A stretch of 44,421 nucleotides of DNA from the NCBI GenBank assembly GCA_012026795.1, contig VEPM01000036.1:1-44421 (forward strand). The letters run 5' to 3'. Below, in pieces: positions 43,195 to 44,421 of the stretch. The position numbers were made by a program, and so were the translations under genes. Each line of letters starts with the position of its first letter. The stretch's first letter is position 1. The DNA comes from Candidatus Methanoperedens sp. GTDB lineage: Archaea; Halobacteriota; Methanosarcinia; Methanosarcinales; Methanoperedenaceae. The notes under the pieces were generated by a model. The model saw only the letters and a program-made list of their open reading frames with translations, was not told where the DNA came from and did not search any database.

Positions 43195-44190
43195 ATGACA
43201 GAAACCCAGATCAGCGTTCAGAATCTTAACGTATCTTACAACGGGAATCATGCATTAAAGAACATTTCCGTGGAAATACCAAAAAAACAGATAACTGCCA
43301 TCATTGGCCCATCAGGATGCGGCAAATCCACGATGCTAAAGTGCATGAACAGGCTCATAGATATGACAGATAATGTTACTTTTTCAGGAAAGATCATTAT
43401 CGATAACGAGGATGTCTTTGATAAAAAAACAGATATTATTAAGATCAGGAAGAAACTTGGTTTGCTGGCCCAGAAACCAACACCCCTTCCGATGTCAATA
43501 TATGAGAATGTGGCTTTCGGCCCGAGAATCCATGGGGTAAAGAAAAAGCCTGTACTTGATGAGACCGTACAGAGGTGCCTGACAATTACCGGTTTATGGG
43601 AAGAAGTGAAGGATAGGTTGAATTCCCCGGCCTCCCAGCTATCCATTGGCCAGCAGCAGAGATTGTGCCTTGCGCGCGGCCTTGCAGTTGAGCCTGAAAT
43701 TATCCTTTGCGATGAGCCAACATCTGCCCTTGACCCTGTCTCATCGCAGCATATTGAGCAGCAGCTTTTGAAACTCAGGAATGATTATACTATCGTGATA
43801 GTGACCCACAATATCCACCAGGCAATGAGGCTTGCCGACTATGTAATCCATCTTTACCTGGGAGAGCTTGTGGAACACGGACCTGCAAACGAGGTGTTTG
43901 AGAACCCGAAAGAAGAACGGACAAGGGCTTATATTAACGGGACTGTGCTTTCTGATTTGAAGATTGATAAAGAAGTCGATCTTAAAGGAAATGTATGCCC
44001 ATATAATTTTGTCCTGGCAAAACAGGCGCTGCATGAGCTTTCAAAGGGAAGTATCCTTAAGCTGGTAGTGGATGATCCCCTGGCTGTCACAGAAGTTCCA
44101 AGAGGTATGGAATCTGACGGGCATCAGGTAATGAGCGTGAAACAGATAAACAAAACAGATTGGGAGATAGTGATACAAAAGAAAGAATAA
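43195..44190 (+). CDS. pstB: PstB-type ATPase fused to a C-terminal TusA/SirA-like domain
   Basis: 331 aa, against about 250 for ordinary PstB. Residues 1-255 are PstB-like: Walker A GPSGCGKST (about 38-46), KCMNRLIDM, signature LSIGQQQRLCLARGLAVEPE, Walker B IILCDEPTSALDPVSS and VTHNIHQAMRLAD. Residues about 262-331 read VDLKGNVCPYNFVLAKQALHEL, GSILKLVVDD, VPRGMESDGH and WEIVIQKK, the TusA/SirA fold with the Cys-Pro motif (CPYN). TusA proteins carry persulfide sulfur on that cysteine. The fusion suggests sulfur sensing or sulfur-linked control of transport. phoU, which often follows pstB, is not present within the remaining 230 nt. Confidence 0.88.
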   Translation: MTETQISVQNLNVSYNGNHALKNISVEIPKKQITAIIGPSGCGKSTMLKCMNRLIDMTDNVTFSGKIIIDNEDVFDKKTDIIKIRKKLGLLAQKPTPLPMSIYENVAFGPRIHGVKKKPVLDETVQRCLTITGLWEEVKDRLNSPASQLSIGQQQRLCLARGLAVEPEIILCDEPTSALDPVSSQHIEQQLLKLRNDYTIVIVTHNIHQAMRLADYVIHLYLGELVEHGPANEVFENPKEERTRAYINGTVLSDLKIDKEVDLKGNVCPYNFVLAKQALHELSKGSILKLVVDDPLAVTEVPRGMESDGHQVMSVKQINKTDWEIVIQKKE

Positions 44191-44421
44191 AGGGATTAAA
44201 GTTATTAAATTATTATCTTTCAGCCCTTTACTTTTTCCCGGCAGAACCAATCCTCTTTTGCACCTTTTTCCATGACTCCGTTACCAGGAAACTTTCCTCC
44301 ATATTCCCGACCATCCTTTCAAACTTGACTTTCAAAGAAACGTAAAATCAGCCTAATTTTTTTGACAAACCTTAGTGCAAAGAACTCCTTGCTAATTCAA
44401 ATATGTATGGCCTAACTTTTT
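44191..44421. other. Intergenic end of window
   Basis: No supported gene. A short minus-strand open frame (about 35 codons from a TTG near 44340) ends near 44234, but has no ribosome site or recognisable family. No hairpin stands out. Confidence 0.4.

Noticed and set aside
44234-44340. Short minus-strand ORF at the window end
   Set aside because: TTG start without ribosome site or TATA box, 35 codons, no recognisable family.

Overview
This window looks like archaeal chromosome, most likely a Methanosarcinales relative and possibly ANME-2d ('Ca. Methanoperedens'); the exact taxon is inference. It carries a methanogenesis marker protein 8 (DUF2099) gene. Promoters have TATA boxes about 27 nt before start codons, so several genes look leaderless. 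Archaeal-type small HTH proteins occur, and a group II intron end lies at the left edge. I see no tRNA, rRNA or CRISPR array.

Layout. 1-92 is the 3' end of a group II intron. 441-3369 holds an ABC-2 exporter pair and a frameshifted class V aminotransferase. 3570-11586 is a type I restriction-modification island (hsdM, hsdS, and an hsdR with an internal deletion), interrupted by toxin-antitoxin-like pairs, a DUF429 gene and dense dispersed repeats. 11726-16865 holds a pyruvate-kinase-C-domain protein, a ferredoxin-like protein, a radical SAM protein and a complete sulfonate/nitrate/taurine-type ABC transporter. 17729-20844 is metY-metX-metW. 20958-31519 holds two paralogous MFS transporters, an ATP-dependent activase of the BadF/HgdC ('archerase') family, three 2-hydroxyacyl-CoA-dehydratase-like proteins (one with 3 Cys, two sharing 6 Cys), a second SsuC-like permease and two tandem SsuA-like binding proteins. 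31671-35289 holds small regulators, a NifX-like protein, Mmp8, a zinc ribbon and unknown small genes. 35417-36633 is a split YeiH-type putative sulfate exporter. 36885-39842 is a MazEF-like pair, a mazF fragment and an OLD-family nuclease. 40120-44190 is a Pst-type transporter whose ATPase carries a C-terminal TusA/SirA-like domain.

How the genes may work together. Ten promoters in the window share a bipartite element, TTGCC-N36-TTGCTG (variants TCGCCT), always with exactly 41 nt between half-site starts and a TATA box about 18-20 nt further on. They drive the ABC exporter, the PK-C operon, the radical SAM/ABC operon, metYXW, both MFS genes, a 6-Cys dehydratase-like gene, the activase operon, yeiH and pst-tusA. 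Because this set contains direct sulfhydrylation, sulfonate-type uptake, a sulfate-exporter homologue and a TusA fusion, I infer a sulfur (or small sulfur-anion) acquisition regulon built around an ATP-driven iron-sulfur reductase.

A second unusual signal is a conserved start-region motif at four small genes (AGG-RAT-NNN-YTT-TGY). There the only ATG is one frame off the real protein and the sequence resembles the RF2 +1 frameshift site, with a cysteine codon where RF2 has its stop codon. This suggests +1 frameshifting that might respond to cysteine supply.
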